A stretch of 64,000 bases of DNA from Comamonas sp009360615 (GCF_035784015.1 NZ_JALKOW010000004.1); one strand, 5' to 3'; shown: positions 37,841 to 46,672, counted from the first letter of the stretch. Notes: generated from the letters alone by a model not told the origin. A program made the numbers and translations.

Positions 37841-37893
37841 CGGTTGAGAGGCGGGGCGTGTTTCTGAAGCCTGTTCACCCCCTGGAGCCCCTC

Positions 37894-38922
37894 ATGTTTC
37901 GACGACCCCTGTTTGCACTGGCCGCCGTTGCCAGCCTGTGCGCCCCTGCGCTGTCCGCCCACGCCGAGGACATCACGCTCTACACCACCCGTGAACCGGC
38001 ACTGATCCAGCCCTTGCTGGCGGCCTTCACGGCCCAGACCCAGATCGGTGTGAAGACGGTCTTCGTCAAGGACGGTCTGCTGGAGCGCGTCAAGGCCGAA
38101 GGTCAGCGCTCGCCTGCCGACGTGCTGATGACGGTGGACATCGGCAATCTGCTGGATCTGGTGGACGGTGGCGTGACCCAGCCCGTCAAGTCCGGCGTGC
38201 TGGAGGCGGCCATTCCGGCCCCGCTGCGCGCCGCAGACAACCAGTGGTTTGCGCTGTCCATGCGGGCCCGCGTGCTGTATGCGGAAAAGGACATGAAGAT
38301 CGGTGCCTTCCGCTATGAAGACCTGGCCAAGCCCCAGTTCAAGGGCAAGGTCTGCAGCCGTGCCGGCCAGCACCCCTACAACACGGCGCTGATTGCCGCC
38401 ATGATTGCCCATGACGGCGAAGCCAAGACCGAGCAGTGGCTCAAGGGCGTCAAGGCCAATCTGGCACGCAAGGCCACGGGCGGCGACCGTGACGTGGCGC
38501 GTGACATCCTGGGGGGGATTTGCGATGTGGGCCTGGCCAACACCTATTACGTGGGCCATATGAAGGCGGCCAAGGAAGGCACGGACGCACGCAAGTGGGG
38601 CGATGCCATCAAGGTCGTCAAGCCCGGCTTCAACGATCCCAAGAGCGGCACGCATATCAATATCAGCGGTGCCTCGGTGGCCAAGCATGCGCCCCACCGG
38701 GAGCAGGCCGTGAAGCTGCTGGAGTTCCTGGTCTCCGAGCCGGCCCAGAATCTCTACGCGCAGGCCAATTACGAGCACCCGGTGCGCAAGGGCGTGGCGC
38801 TGGATCCCGTGGTGGCCCAGAGCATTGGCGAGATCAGGATCGATCCGCTGCCGCTGACCGAGATCGCCAAGCACCGCAAGGCGGCCAGCGTGCTGGTCGA
38901 CAAGGTGGGATTCGACAAGTAA
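37894..38922 (+). CDS. Ferric-iron ABC transporter, periplasmic binding protein (FbpA/FutA type)
   Basis: A 342-residue periplasmic protein with a Sec signal peptide (cleaved after AHA). The mature N terminus EDITLYTTREPALIQPLL is typical of FbpA/FutA ferric-binding proteins. The paired tyrosine region GLANTYYVGHM, which supplies iron ligands in the family, is present. GGAG lies 7 bases upstream. It begins an iron uptake operon with a fused permease and an ATPase. Specificity for ferric ion rather than another metal or phosphonate is inferred from these motifs and the upstream Fur-like site. Confidence 0.9.
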   Translation: MFRRPLFALAAVASLCAPALSAHAEDITLYTTREPALIQPLLAAFTAQTQIGVKTVFVKDGLLERVKAEGQRSPADVLMTVDIGNLLDLVDGGVTQPVKSGVLEAAIPAPLRAADNQWFALSMRARVLYAEKDMKIGAFRYEDLAKPQFKGKVCSRAGQHPYNTALIAAMIAHDGEAKTEQWLKGVKANLARKATGGDRDVARDILGGICDVGLANTYYVGHMKAAKEGTDARKWGDAIKVVKPGFNDPKSGTHINISGASVAKHAPHREQAVKLLEFLVSEPAQNLYAQANYEHPVRKGVALDPVVAQSIGEIRIDPLPLTEIAKHRKAASVLVDKVGFDK

Positions 38923-38925
38923 ACA

Positions 38926-39022
38926 TCCCTGAGCGGCCCCGCCGCTTCCCCTCGCTTTTCGCGCTGCGCGCTAGGGGAGGGGACGACAGCATCGCAGCGG
39001 GGCGCCCCTTGCTTGCTGTCCC
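38926..39022 (+). repeat. R1 repeat downstream of the iron-binding protein gene
   Basis: In the sense of the upstream gene it begins within a few bases of the stop codon (CCCTGAGCGGC) and continues to GGGGACGACAGC, TCGC and TTGCTTGCTGTC. These blocks match the array at 34875-35345 read in its gene sense. It sits inside the iron operon, between binding protein and permease. Confidence 0.65.
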
Positions 39023-39126
39023 TTGCCTAGGTGCATGCTTGTTCTAGCATTGCGCTCCTGTTTGAGCCGCTTTGCCGGGGCAAGTCTGTTTCTGGGCGTT
39101 GGTCTTGCCGTGATCGTTTTGTCTTG

Positions 39127-40779
39127 ATGTTGTCTTTTCTTCGTTCAGGGCTGCGGCCCGTCGGGCCGGTATGGCAGGGTGCAAGCTGGTCGATTGCGCT
39201 GGGGGTGTTTGCGCCCATTGCCTCGCTGGCCTGGCTGGCGCTGGGGGCAGACTGGGCGCACTGGCAGGATCTGCTGCGTTATGTGCTGCCCGATGCCGCC
39301 GCCAATACGGTCTGGTTGCTGGGTGGGGTCGGCCTGGTGGTGCTGCTGGTGGGCACGGGCTGTGCGTGGCTGGTGACGGCCTGTGATTTCCCGGGACGGC
39401 GCTGGCTGCACTGGGCGCTGCTGCTGCCGCTGGCCATGCCGGCCTATATCGTGGCCTTTGCCTATCTGGATCTGCTGCACCCCATAGGCCCGGTGCAGGG
39501 GGCGCTGCGCTGGCTGCTGGGCTACGACAGCCCGCGTCAGTGGCGCCTGCCCGATCTGCGCTCCATGGGCGGTGCGATCTTCGTGCTGGGCTTCACGCTC
39601 TACCCCTATGTGTATATGACGGCCCGGGCCATGTTCATGACCCAGCCGGCGCATCTGATGGAAGCGGCCCGTTCTCTGGGGGAAACCCGCTGGGGCGCTT
39701 TCTGGCGCGTGGCCCTGCCCATGGCGCGGCCGGCGCTGGCCGTGGGCCTGAGCCTGTCGCTGCTGGAGACGCTCAACGATATCGGTGCGTCCGAGTTTCT
39801 GGGGGTGCACACGCTCACGGTGTCGATCTACACCACCTGGGTCACGCGCTCCGATCTGGCCGGTGCCGCGCAGATTGCCTGCTCCATGCTGCTGGCCGTG
39901 GTGGCCCTGGTCTGGCTGGAGCGACAGGGTCGCAGTCGCCAGCGTTTTGGTTCGGCCCAGCGTATGCGTGCCATCGCGCCGCATCGCCTGCCCGCAGGCA
40001 CGGCCTGGCTGGCCACGCTGGCCTGCAGCCTGCCGGTGCTGATCGGCTTCGCCGCACCTGCAGCCTATCTGGCCTGGGAAAGCGGCAAGCGTCTGGTGCA
40101 CGGCTCGGGCGTGTCCGACGGGCTGATATCCAGCCTGCTCAACACACTGGGGCTGGCGCTGGGCGTGACCGTGATCGCGGTGGCTGCGGGTCTTGTCGTG
40201 GCCTGGGCCACGCGCACCGGCATCAGCACGCGGGCGCCGTCACGCTGGCCGGCGCAGCTGGCGGCGCTGGGCTACGCTGTGCCGGGCACGGTGCTGGCCA
40301 TCGGCCTGTTGACGCCGGCACTGGCCTTTGACGCCGGCCTGGCCCAGCTGTTTGGAATGGACGGTCTGCCGCTGATGGGGCAGGGCATTGTGCTGGTGGC
40401 TGCCTGCGTGATTCGCTTTCTGGTCATGCCCGTGGGCGGTATCGAGGCCGGACTGGCGCGTATTCCGCCGACGCTGGAGCAGGCCTCGCGCCTGCTGGGC
40501 GAAAGCCGCCTGGGCACGCTGCGCCGCATACACCTGCCGCTGCTACGGCCTGCCATGGCCACCAGTGCCATGCTGGTGTTTGTCGACGCCATGAAGGAGC
40601 TGCCCGCCACCTTGCTGCTGCGCCCGGCCGATTTCGATACCCTGGCCACCTGGCTCTATGCCGAAGCCGCGCGCGGCACCTATGAGGAGGGCGCGATCGC
40701 CGCATTGTGCATTGTGGTCGCGGGGCTGATTCCCGTGCTGCTGCTGGCACGCACGCAGCACTCGGGTGAACAGCGATGA
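39127..40779 (+). CDS. Ferric-iron ABC transporter permease, fused two-unit FbpB type
   Basis: A 550-residue inner-membrane protein with about twelve hydrophobic segments. It is a tandem of two permease units, each with the EAA-type loop that contacts the ATPase: EAARSLGETRWGAFWRVALP near residue 178 and EQASRLLGESRLGTLRRIHLP near 455. This duplicated arrangement is typical of FbpB/SfuB iron permeases. The start MLSFLRSG at 39127 is the most protein-like; an upstream in-frame start exists at 39031. It is followed by a repeat-containing gap of 166 bases before the ATPase gene. Confidence 0.92.
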   Translation: MLSFLRSGLRPVGPVWQGASWSIALGVFAPIASLAWLALGADWAHWQDLLRYVLPDAAANTVWLLGGVGLVVLLVGTGCAWLVTACDFPGRRWLHWALLLPLAMPAYIVAFAYLDLLHPIGPVQGALRWLLGYDSPRQWRLPDLRSMGGAIFVLGFTLYPYVYMTARAMFMTQPAHLMEAARSLGETRWGAFWRVALPMARPALAVGLSLSLLETLNDIGASEFLGVHTLTVSIYTTWVTRSDLAGAAQIACSMLLAVVALVWLERQGRSRQRFGSAQRMRAIAPHRLPAGTAWLATLACSLPVLIGFAAPAAYLAWESGKRLVHGSGVSDGLISSLLNTLGLALGVTVIAVAAGLVVAWATRTGISTRAPSRWPAQLAALGYAVPGTVLAIGLLTPALAFDAGLAQLFGMDGLPLMGQGIVLVAACVIRFLVMPVGGIEAGLARIPPTLEQASRLLGESRLGTLRRIHLPLLRPAMATSAMLVFVDAMKELPATLLLRPADFDTLATWLYAEAARGTYEEGAIAALCIVVAGLIPVLLLARTQHSGEQR

Positions 40780-40795
40780 ACAGGCGTGAAAATCG

Positions 40796-40832
40796 GCTGA
40801 AGCGCTTATTGTTATTGCGCAGGCAGCTATTG
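40796..40832 (+). repeat. R2 repeat, short form, after the permease gene
   Basis: AAGCGCTTATTG ... GCGCAGGCAGCTAT: the same arms as the copy downstream of priA, in the same orientation relative to the gene before it. It starts 17 bases after the permease stop codon. Confidence 0.5.
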
Positions 40833-40852
40833 AATGTGAATAAGATGAACAG

Positions 40853-40929
40853 GACTTGCGCAAACAAGAACGCCGCAACGGTCTGCCTGCTGAGGCCGTC
40901 GTCTCGCCTGAACCCGTTTTGCGCAAGTC
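40853..40929. repeat. 12-bp perfect inverted repeat flanking 53 bases
   Basis: GACTTGCGCAAA at 40853-40864 and its exact complement at 40918-40929 enclose 53 bases that contain a second small inverted repeat (ACGG/CCGT). It lies just before the ATPase start of the iron importer. It could fold into a long hairpin in the mRNA. Confidence 0.6.
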
Positions 40930-40945
40930 GTGATGAAGTGACTGC

Positions 40946-41605
40946 ATGACCGCCTCTCTACAAATTGCGCAGCTGCGACTGGGCTATGAAACGCCTACGG
41001 GTCTGCACACCGTGCTGCAGGACTTTGATCTGCATGTGCCGGCCGGTCATATCGCCAGCCTGCTGGGCCCCTCGGGCTGCGGCAAGACCTCGGTGCTGCG
41101 AGCGATCGCGGGCTTCGAGCCGGTACGCGCGGGCGGCATTCACCTGGGCAAGGTGCTGCTCTCGGGTCCCGGCACGCATCTGCCTCCCGAGCAGCGCCAT
41201 GTGGGCATGATGTTTCAGGAGTATGGCCTGTTCCCACATCTGACGGCCGCACAGAACGTGGGCTTCGGCCTGCGCCGCAGCAGCAGGCCCGAGCGTGATC
41301 GGCGTGTCCAGGAGCTGTTGGCGGTGGTGGGTCTGGCGGATGCGGGCGGCAAGTTTCCGCACGAGCTGTCCGGTGGGCAGCAGCAGCGCGTGGCGCTGGC
41401 CCGTGCCCTGGCGCCGGAACCGGCCCTGCTGCTGCTCGATGAGCCGTTTTCGAATCTCGATGCCGCCACGCGCGAGCGGCTGACGCTGGAGGTGCGCGAC
41501 ATCCTGCGGTCTGCCGGGCAGACGGCGATTCTGGTCACGCACAATGCGCAGGAGGCCGAAACCATGGCCGACCAGATCTGCCGGATGACCCCGGCGCAGT
41601 CCTGA
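40946..41605 (+). CDS. ABC transporter ATP-binding protein of the iron importer
   Basis: A 219-residue nucleotide-binding subunit with intact Walker A (GPSGCGKTS), Q-loop (MMFQEYGLFPH), signature LSGGQQQR, Walker B LLLLDEPFSNLD and H-loop (VTHNAQEAE). FbpC-type ATPases are usually about 350 residues with a C-terminal regulatory TOBE-like domain; this one stops right after the catalytic core and lacks it. The frame does not continue as a homologous domain downstream, so this looks like a natural short form. It serves the adjacent permease. The ATG lies 17 bases after the 12-bp inverted repeat. Confidence 0.92.
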   Translation: MTASLQIAQLRLGYETPTGLHTVLQDFDLHVPAGHIASLLGPSGCGKTSVLRAIAGFEPVRAGGIHLGKVLLSGPGTHLPPEQRHVGMMFQEYGLFPHLTAAQNVGFGLRRSSRPERDRRVQELLAVVGLADAGGKFPHELSGGQQQRVALARALAPEPALLLLDEPFSNLDAATRERLTLEVRDILRSAGQTAILVTHNAQEAETMADQICRMTPAQS

Positions 41606-41619
41606 GCGAGGCCTGTGGT

Positions 41620-42588
41620 CTACAGCAGGACCCGGCCTGAGGTGACGGTCACCGTGTGGCCGCCCACCCAGAGCTTGCCGTTGGCGGCGGTCTGCACATG
41701 GACCTGTCCGTCACGGCCGACGCAAACACCTTGCGCCGCGATATAGGGCGTCTGCAGCAGACCTTCGCCTGTCAGCCATTGGGCCAGCGCAGCATTCAGG
41801 CTGCCGGTGACGGGGTCTTCGCTGGCGGTTTCTCCGATCAGGGCGCGTACTTCCAGGCGCGGCTGCGCAGAGGTCCCCCGTTCCTGGGCAGCTTCTGACG
41901 CCTGCTTGGCAAAAGCGCGGGCTTCACGGCTGGAGCGGCCGATCAGCAGGGGCGCATCGTCCGGCCCGTGGAGGGCCGCCAGGCCTGCCTTGGCGTCCAG
42001 CCTCCTGAGCGCTGCAAAATCGGGTTCCACGCCCAGCACGGTGTCCGGGTGATCAAGCAGCAGGCCCAGCCAGGGCGATCCGTTATCGAGGCTGCGTGCC
42101 ATCAGCACCTGCTCGCGCCGCAGGCCCAGGGCCTGCAGCACGGGGGCCAGCTCCTGCTCGGGAACCGCTTGGGATTCGAGGGAGGGTGCTTCGAAGAACA
42201 GTGCGCCTTTCGCATCGCAGCCAATGGCGACCAGGCCTTTCTTGCACTCCTGCAGCACCTGTTCGGGGTCGCGCGGCCGTCCGCCCTGGGCCAGCCAGGC
42301 ATGGCAGCTGCCCAGTGTGGGGTGGCCGGCGAAAGCCAGCTCGCCGGCGGGCGTGAAGATGCGCAGCCGATAGTCGGCGCCAGCGGCCTGTGCCTGTGCG
42401 CTGGGCTGCAGCACAAAGGTGGTTTCCGACAGATTGGTCCAGCGCGCAAAGGCCTGCATCTGCGCATCGTCCAGGCCATCGGCTCCCAGCACCACGGCCA
42501 CGGGGTTGCCGAGCAGTGCGGTGGATGTGAATACGTCCACGGTCATGTAGGGGCGGGACAGAGCGGCAAGGGAGGCAGGGGCAGACAT
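41620..42588 (-). CDS. PhzF-family isomerase/epimerase-like protein
   Basis: A 322-residue protein of the phenazine biosynthesis PhzF family (diaminopimelate-epimerase fold). The N-terminal signature MTVDVFTSTALLGNPVAVV starts at residue 15. The catalytic Glu lies in NLSETTFVLQ, FAGHPTLGS is conserved, and the second half ends in VTVTSGRVLL. Other phenazine genes are absent, so it is one of the many PhzF homologues of unknown substrate. The first 14 residues may not be translated; the ATG before MTVDV is an alternative start. Convergent with the iron ATPase gene, 14 bases apart. Confidence 0.9.
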   Translation of the reverse strand: MSAPASLAALSRPYMTVDVFTSTALLGNPVAVVLGADGLDDAQMQAFARWTNLSETTFVLQPSAQAQAAGADYRLRIFTPAGELAFAGHPTLGSCHAWLAQGGRPRDPEQVLQECKKGLVAIGCDAKGALFFEAPSLESQAVPEQELAPVLQALGLRREQVLMARSLDNGSPWLGLLLDHPDTVLGVEPDFAALRRLDAKAGLAALHGPDDAPLLIGRSSREARAFAKQASEAAQERGTSAQPRLEVRALIGETASEDPVTGSLNAALAQWLTGEGLLQTPYIAAQGVCVGRDGQVHVQTAANGKLWVGGHTVTVTSGRVLL

Positions 42589-42683
42589 GGGCAGCGATTG
42601 TCGGCAAAAAGAAAAACCGGCGCTGCACGGTGGTTCGTGTCAGGCCGGTTGATAAGGCGCAACATATGCCAAGCGGTGTCAGG

Positions 42684-42793
42684 GACACCGAGGAAGCGCC
42701 GCCGCGCACCGAGGGGGCGGCCCCTTCCCGCGAAGCGAAAGAGGGTGAAGGCGGGGCCGCCTGGGCGCGGAGCGCCCTGGGTGGGACCTTTCA
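42684..42793 (-). repeat. R1 repeat downstream of the aminotransferase gene
   Basis: Begins GACACCGAGG as at 20881 and holds arms GGCGGCCCC and GGGGCCGCC around a GC-rich loop. In gene sense it starts within three bases of the aminotransferase 3' end. Same orientation relative to its gene as the other R1 copies. Confidence 0.7.
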
Positions 42794-42795
42794 GA

Positions 42796-43974
42796 TCAGA
42801 GGCTGGCCCTGATGGCCTCGGCCAGGGACTTGATGCCGGCCTGGATCTGTTCGGCAGACACCGTCACATAGGACAGGCGCAGCGTGTTGGTCTGTGCATC
42901 GCCGGCGTAGAAGGGGGCGCCGGGCACGAAAGCCATGTTGCGTTCCACGGCCTTGGCCAGCAGGGCCTGGGCATCCATGCCTGCAGGCAGCCTGACCCAG
43001 AGGAACATGCCGCCCACGGGACGTGTCCACTTCACATCGAGGCCGGCCATCTCGCGCTCCAGGGCCATCAGCATCACATCGCGCTGGGCTTTGTACATGG
43101 CGCGGATGGTGGGCACATGGCGCTCCAGGAAGCCGTCCTTGATGACTTCGGCCACCACGCGCTGGTTGAAGCTGGGGGTGTGCAGGTCGGCAGCCTGCTT
43201 GGCCTGGGTCAGCTTGCCGTACACGGACCTGGGTGCGACGATGAAGCCGATGCGCAGGCCGGGAGCCAGCACCTTGGAGAACGAGCCCATGTAGATCACG
43301 CCCTCGGGGTTGCGTGCAGCCAGGGGCAGGGGCGGCTCCTGCTCGTACCAGAGGTCGCCGTAGGGGTTGTCCTCGATCAGGGGGATGTCCCGTTCCCGGG
43401 CCATCTCCACGAGGGCCTGACGGCGGGCATCGCTCATGGTGCGGCCGGTGGGATTCTGGAAGTTGGGCAGCACATAGGCCAGACGCGCCTTGTCGGCACC
43501 GCTGCCGATCTGCCGGGAGAAGTCCTCGATCAGCATGCCTTCGTCATCGCTGTCCACGCCGACGGCCACGGGCTCCATGGGGGTGAAGGCCTGCAACGCG
43601 CCGAGGTAGGTGGGCTTCTCGACCAGCAGACGGCTGCCCTTGTCCAGGAACACCTTGCCGATCAGGTCCAGCGCCTGCTGGCTGCCGGTGGTGATCAGGA
43701 TCTGCTCGGGATCGACGTTCCAGGGCAGGAAGTCGGCAATTGCCTGGCGCAGCGGGGCAAAGCCTTCGGTGGTCGAGTACTGCAGGGCTGCGGCGCCGTC
43801 GCGCTGCATCACGGCCTGGCAGGCTTCGGTGAACGCGTCCAGGGGGAAGGCCTTGGGGGAGGGCAGGCCGCCAGCCATGCTGATGATGCCGGGGCGGTCG
43901 GTCAGCTTGAGGATCTCGCGGATGGCGGAGGAGTTCATCTTGGCAGCACGTTCTGCCAGCGTCCAGGTTGTCAT
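42796..43974 (-). CDS. PLP-dependent aminotransferase, class I/II (LysN/aminoadipate type)
   Basis: A 392-residue fold-type I aminotransferase. It starts with the 2-aminoadipate/KAT-like segment ISMAGGLPSPKAFP. The PLP Lys lies in YMGSFSKVLAPGLRIGF near residue 230, NFQNPTGRTMS and the Asp/Tyr pair in LIEDNPYGDLWYE are conserved, and the C-terminal Arg lies in NTLRLSY. It transfers amino groups between 2-oxoglutarate and an unidentified, perhaps aromatic or long-chain, amino acid. It is divergent from a MocR-type regulator that itself contains an aminotransferase domain, so it is likely that regulator's target. Confidence 0.9.
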   Translation of the reverse strand: MTTWTLAERAAKMNSSAIREILKLTDRPGIISMAGGLPSPKAFPLDAFTEACQAVMQRDGAAALQYSTTEGFAPLRQAIADFLPWNVDPEQILITTGSQQALDLIGKVFLDKGSRLLVEKPTYLGALQAFTPMEPVAVGVDSDDEGMLIEDFSRQIGSGADKARLAYVLPNFQNPTGRTMSDARRQALVEMARERDIPLIEDNPYGDLWYEQEPPLPLAARNPEGVIYMGSFSKVLAPGLRIGFIVAPRSVYGKLTQAKQAADLHTPSFNQRVVAEVIKDGFLERHVPTIRAMYKAQRDVMLMALEREMAGLDVKWTRPVGGMFLWVRLPAGMDAQALLAKAVERNMAFVPGAPFYAGDAQTNTLRLSYVTVSAEQIQAGIKSLAEAIRASL

Positions 43975-44356
43975 AAAACAGTACTCGATCTTCTACGTTG
44001 CCAGCCCGGGCAGGGGCTGGGCGGTGTGCATTCTCACGCCCTTGTCGGGCATGCGCCGGCCAGAGCGAGGGCTCGGGATGCAACACTGCGGCGAGGCGAG
44101 CGCTGCAGCCCTGCTCCGGCAGGTGGGCTTATTGTGTCGCTGCCGGTTTGCCTGTGTGGGCTGGCGGGCAATTGCGACGATGTGGTCTTCAGCCGGTGCG
44201 GCCACAGACCGTGACCAAAGCCCTGTGTGGAGGGCGGCCAAGCGATATGGATGGACTCAATATACGCGTGAGACCATTACAGTACCTATACAGACAGTCT
44301 TACAAGAATGGCTTCTGTATTGGTAATCGCTTCGATACAGTTCACTGCACGTCATC
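43975..44356. promoter_or_regulatory. Divergent control region with repeat operators for the MocR regulator
   Basis: 382 bases without a gene. The last 80 bases before the regulator start are AT-rich and hold repeated half-sites: ATTACAGTACCTATACAG at 44276-44293 and its inverted partner CTGTATTGGTAAT at 44315-44327, with a further ATACAG at 44335-44340. MocR-type proteins bind spaced direct or inverted repeats of this kind. The remaining 300 bases next to the aminotransferase are GC-rich and show nothing distinctive. Confidence 0.55.
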
Positions 44357-45829
44357 ATGTCCATCTCTCTGTCCCGCCAGGCCGCGCTGACCCTGACCCA
44401 GCAACTCGCCGAGCGCCTGGCCGAGCGCATACGCACGCGGCTGCTGCCAGCCGGTGCGCGCTTGCCTTCGGTGCGTGAATGCGCGCGTCAGCAAGGCGTG
44501 AGCCCCTACACGGTGGTGGCCGCCTACGATCTGCTGCAGGCCCAGGGACTGGTCGAAGCGCGGCCGCAGCGGGGCTTTTATGTGCGAGATATTGTGCAAA
44601 ACCCGCTCCAGACGCCTGATGGAGAATCGCATTTTGCGATTCATGAAGGAGCAATCAATACCCCGGTAGGCATTCCGCCGGGTACGCGCATCAACGCCAC
44701 CATGCTGATTCGCGGCATGTTTGTCGAGAGCGTGGCCGGCAAACCCCAGCCCGGTGCCGGTGTGCTTCCCGCCGAATGGCTGGATGCGGGCTTTCTGGTG
44801 GCGGCCATGCGCAAGGTCACCAGCGGGCAGGCACTGCGCGAATCGCTGGTGCGCTATGGAGAACCGATGGGCGACAGCCGACTGCGCGAGGCGCTGGCGC
44901 GGCGCCTGCAGCGCATAGGCATCGCGGCCGGACCGGGCCAGATCATCACCACCCTGGGTGCGACCCAGGCGCTGGACATTGTGAGCCGGGCCCTGCTGCA
45001 GCCCGGCGATCCGGTGATGGTGGAAGAACCGGGCTGGGCCGTGGAATATGCGCGCCTGGCCGCCATGGGCATGCGCGTGCTGCCGGTGCCGCGCGGGCCC
45101 GAGGGGCCGGACATGGCCGTGATGCAGCGCTATTGCGAGACCATGGCCCCCAAGCTCTATGTGAGTGTCAGCGTGCTGCACAACCCCACGGGCTACAGCC
45201 TGAGCGCTGCCAGTGCCCACGAAGTGCTGCAGATGGCGCAGCGTCATGGCTTCTATGTGGTGGAGGACGACAGCTACTGCCACATCGCGCCCGACCACGC
45301 ACCCCGCGTGTCGGTGCTGGACCGGCTGCAGCGCAGCATCTACATCAGCGGCTTTGCCAAGGTGCTGGTGCCCAACTGGCGCCTGGGCTATCTGGCAGCG
45401 CCGCCCGATCTGGTCGAGAGACTGCTGGACACCAAGCTGCTGTCCACCCTGTCCACTCCGACCCCGATGGAGCAGGCCCTGGCCCTGTGCATGGAGCAAG
45501 GCCAGCTGCGCCGCCACGCCGAGCGGCTGCGCCAGCATCTGGCCCAGGCGCGCACGCGCAGCGTGGCGCTGGCCCAGGCAGCCGGGTGTCGTTTTGTCGC
45601 CGACCCTGCGGGCATGTTCGGCTGGGTGGATACCGGCGTGGATACCGAGGCGCTGACCCAGCTGCTGCTGGATGAGGGCTACATGATTGCGCCGGGCGCC
45701 ATGTTCCATGCCAGCCGGGGATCCAGCACCTGCATGCGTATCAATTTCGCGACCACGCAGGACGCAGCCTTCTGGCGGGTCTTCGAACACGTGGTGACCC
45801 GGATGCGGGCACAGGCACCGAGGTCCTAG
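44357..45829 (+). CDS. MocR-type regulator (GntR winged helix fused to aminotransferase-like domain)
   Basis: A 490-residue regulator. Residues 1 to about 75 are a GntR winged helix (LPAGARLPSVRECARQQGVS, YDLLQAQGLVEARPQRGFYV). Residues about 110-490 are a fold-type I aminotransferase domain with the conserved PLP-site sequence SGFAKVLVPNWRLGYL, including the Lys. Members such as GabR and PdxR sense PLP or a PLP-amino acid aldimine and activate transport or aminotransferase genes. The divergent aminotransferase is the likely target, and the effector is probably its amino acid substrate. This is inference from family behaviour and position. Confidence 0.92.
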   Translation: MSISLSRQAALTLTQQLAERLAERIRTRLLPAGARLPSVRECARQQGVSPYTVVAAYDLLQAQGLVEARPQRGFYVRDIVQNPLQTPDGESHFAIHEGAINTPVGIPPGTRINATMLIRGMFVESVAGKPQPGAGVLPAEWLDAGFLVAAMRKVTSGQALRESLVRYGEPMGDSRLREALARRLQRIGIAAGPGQIITTLGATQALDIVSRALLQPGDPVMVEEPGWAVEYARLAAMGMRVLPVPRGPEGPDMAVMQRYCETMAPKLYVSVSVLHNPTGYSLSAASAHEVLQMAQRHGFYVVEDDSYCHIAPDHAPRVSVLDRLQRSIYISGFAKVLVPNWRLGYLAAPPDLVERLLDTKLLSTLSTPTPMEQALALCMEQGQLRRHAERLRQHLAQARTRSVALAQAAGCRFVADPAGMFGWVDTGVDTEALTQLLLDEGYMIAPGAMFHASRGSSTCMRINFATTQDAAFWRVFEHVVTRMRAQAPRS

Positions 45830-45844
45830 CGCCTGCTCATTCCC

Positions 45845-46672
45845 TCAGCTCCGTGTGACGGGACCTTGATGGACATGGCAGCCGGTGCGCTGCAGCAGCG
45901 CCTCAAAGGCGTCGGACATCAGAAATTCGAACTCCACGGGGCGCTGGCTGCCGATGGCGTCACCTGCCACCACACCGCTGGCCGGGTGGCACATCAGCAG
46001 GCCGCCATCCGCCATATGCGGCAGCCAGCCGGCCATCTGCCTGCCGTAGCTGTCGGCGTCGGGTGCGTCAAATCCATAGACGCCGCCAAAACCATGGTTC
46101 GTGGGAATGTCGGCGCGGCGCAGCCGCCGAGTGGTGGCCCAGCCGCCCAGCAAGGCAATGAGGGCCGCCTTGGGGCTGCGCCACAGGCCTGCGGCAGGCG
46201 CCGTGGAACGCACCCAGGGCATCTCTCGTCCGGCATAGCGCGCCTGGAGCTCCTGCAGCATGGCCGTGCGCAGCCCGGGCAACTGGTGCACATGCTGGTG
46301 GCCGTCGATGAAGTCAGGGGGGGTGCCCATCACCCGCTCGAAAGCATCGAGCTGTTCGCGCCAGGCCTGGCGCATCAGAGCCTGCGGCAACTGGCGGGTA
46401 TAGGCCCGGCGCAGCACCTCTGTCAGCTCCCGGGCGGCATGCCGCCCGCCATGGCTCTCTGTGAGGTTGAAGTGCAGGCCCACCGAAAGCCGGGGTCGCA
46501 AGTCCCGCAAGGCCACTGCGGCTTGCGGCCAGAGGGGGGAAGTGGTCATGCAGCTGGTGGCCGAGAGACGGCCGGCCGCCGTGAGCTGCTGCACGGCGTC
46601 GTCCACCAGCGGATGCAAGGCGTAATCATCGGCGCACAGTAGGAGGGCGCGTGAGGTCTTCATGGGAGTCAT
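45845..46672 (-). CDS. ChbG/HpnK (YdjC)-family carbohydrate deacetylase, LgmC-like
   Basis: A 275-residue metal-dependent N-deacetylase. The metal-binding ADDY motif lies in LLLCADDYALHP, HFNLTE follows, GHQHVHQLPGL supplies His ligands and MCHPASG is the C-terminal motif. In Bordetella the LgmC homologue deacetylates undecaprenyl-phosphate GlcNAc; NaxD of Francisella does the same. The ATG at 46672 overlaps the GtrA stop codon (ATGA), so it is last in a coupled three-gene set behind the glycosyltransferase and flippase genes. A plain chitooligosaccharide deacetylase role is less likely in this setting. Confidence 0.85.
   Translation of the reverse strand: MTPMKTSRALLLCADDYALHPLVDDAVQQLTAAGRLSATSCMTTSPLWPQAAVALRDLRPRLSVGLHFNLTESHGGRHAARELTEVLRRAYTRQLPQALMRQAWREQLDAFERVMGTPPDFIDGHQHVHQLPGLRTAMLQELQARYAGREMPWVRSTAPAAGLWRSPKAALIALLGGWATTRRLRRADIPTNHGFGGVYGFDAPDADSYGRQMAGWLPHMADGGLLMCHPASGVVAGDAIGSQRPVEFEFLMSDAFEALLQRTGCHVHQGPVTRS

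Noticed and set aside
38511..38517. Seven-G runs (also at 20285, 49441 and 56491) as phase-variable tracts
   Set aside because: Seven is common at this GC content; only the nine-C tract at 6632 stands out by length and position.
40946..41605. Frameshifted full-length FbpC
   Set aside because: The domain ends cleanly after the H-loop and no remnant of a regulatory domain is visible in other frames before the convergent phzF-like gene.
41620..42588. Phenazine biosynthesis locus
   Set aside because: Only the PhzF-like gene is present; the family is mostly of unknown function outside phz operons.
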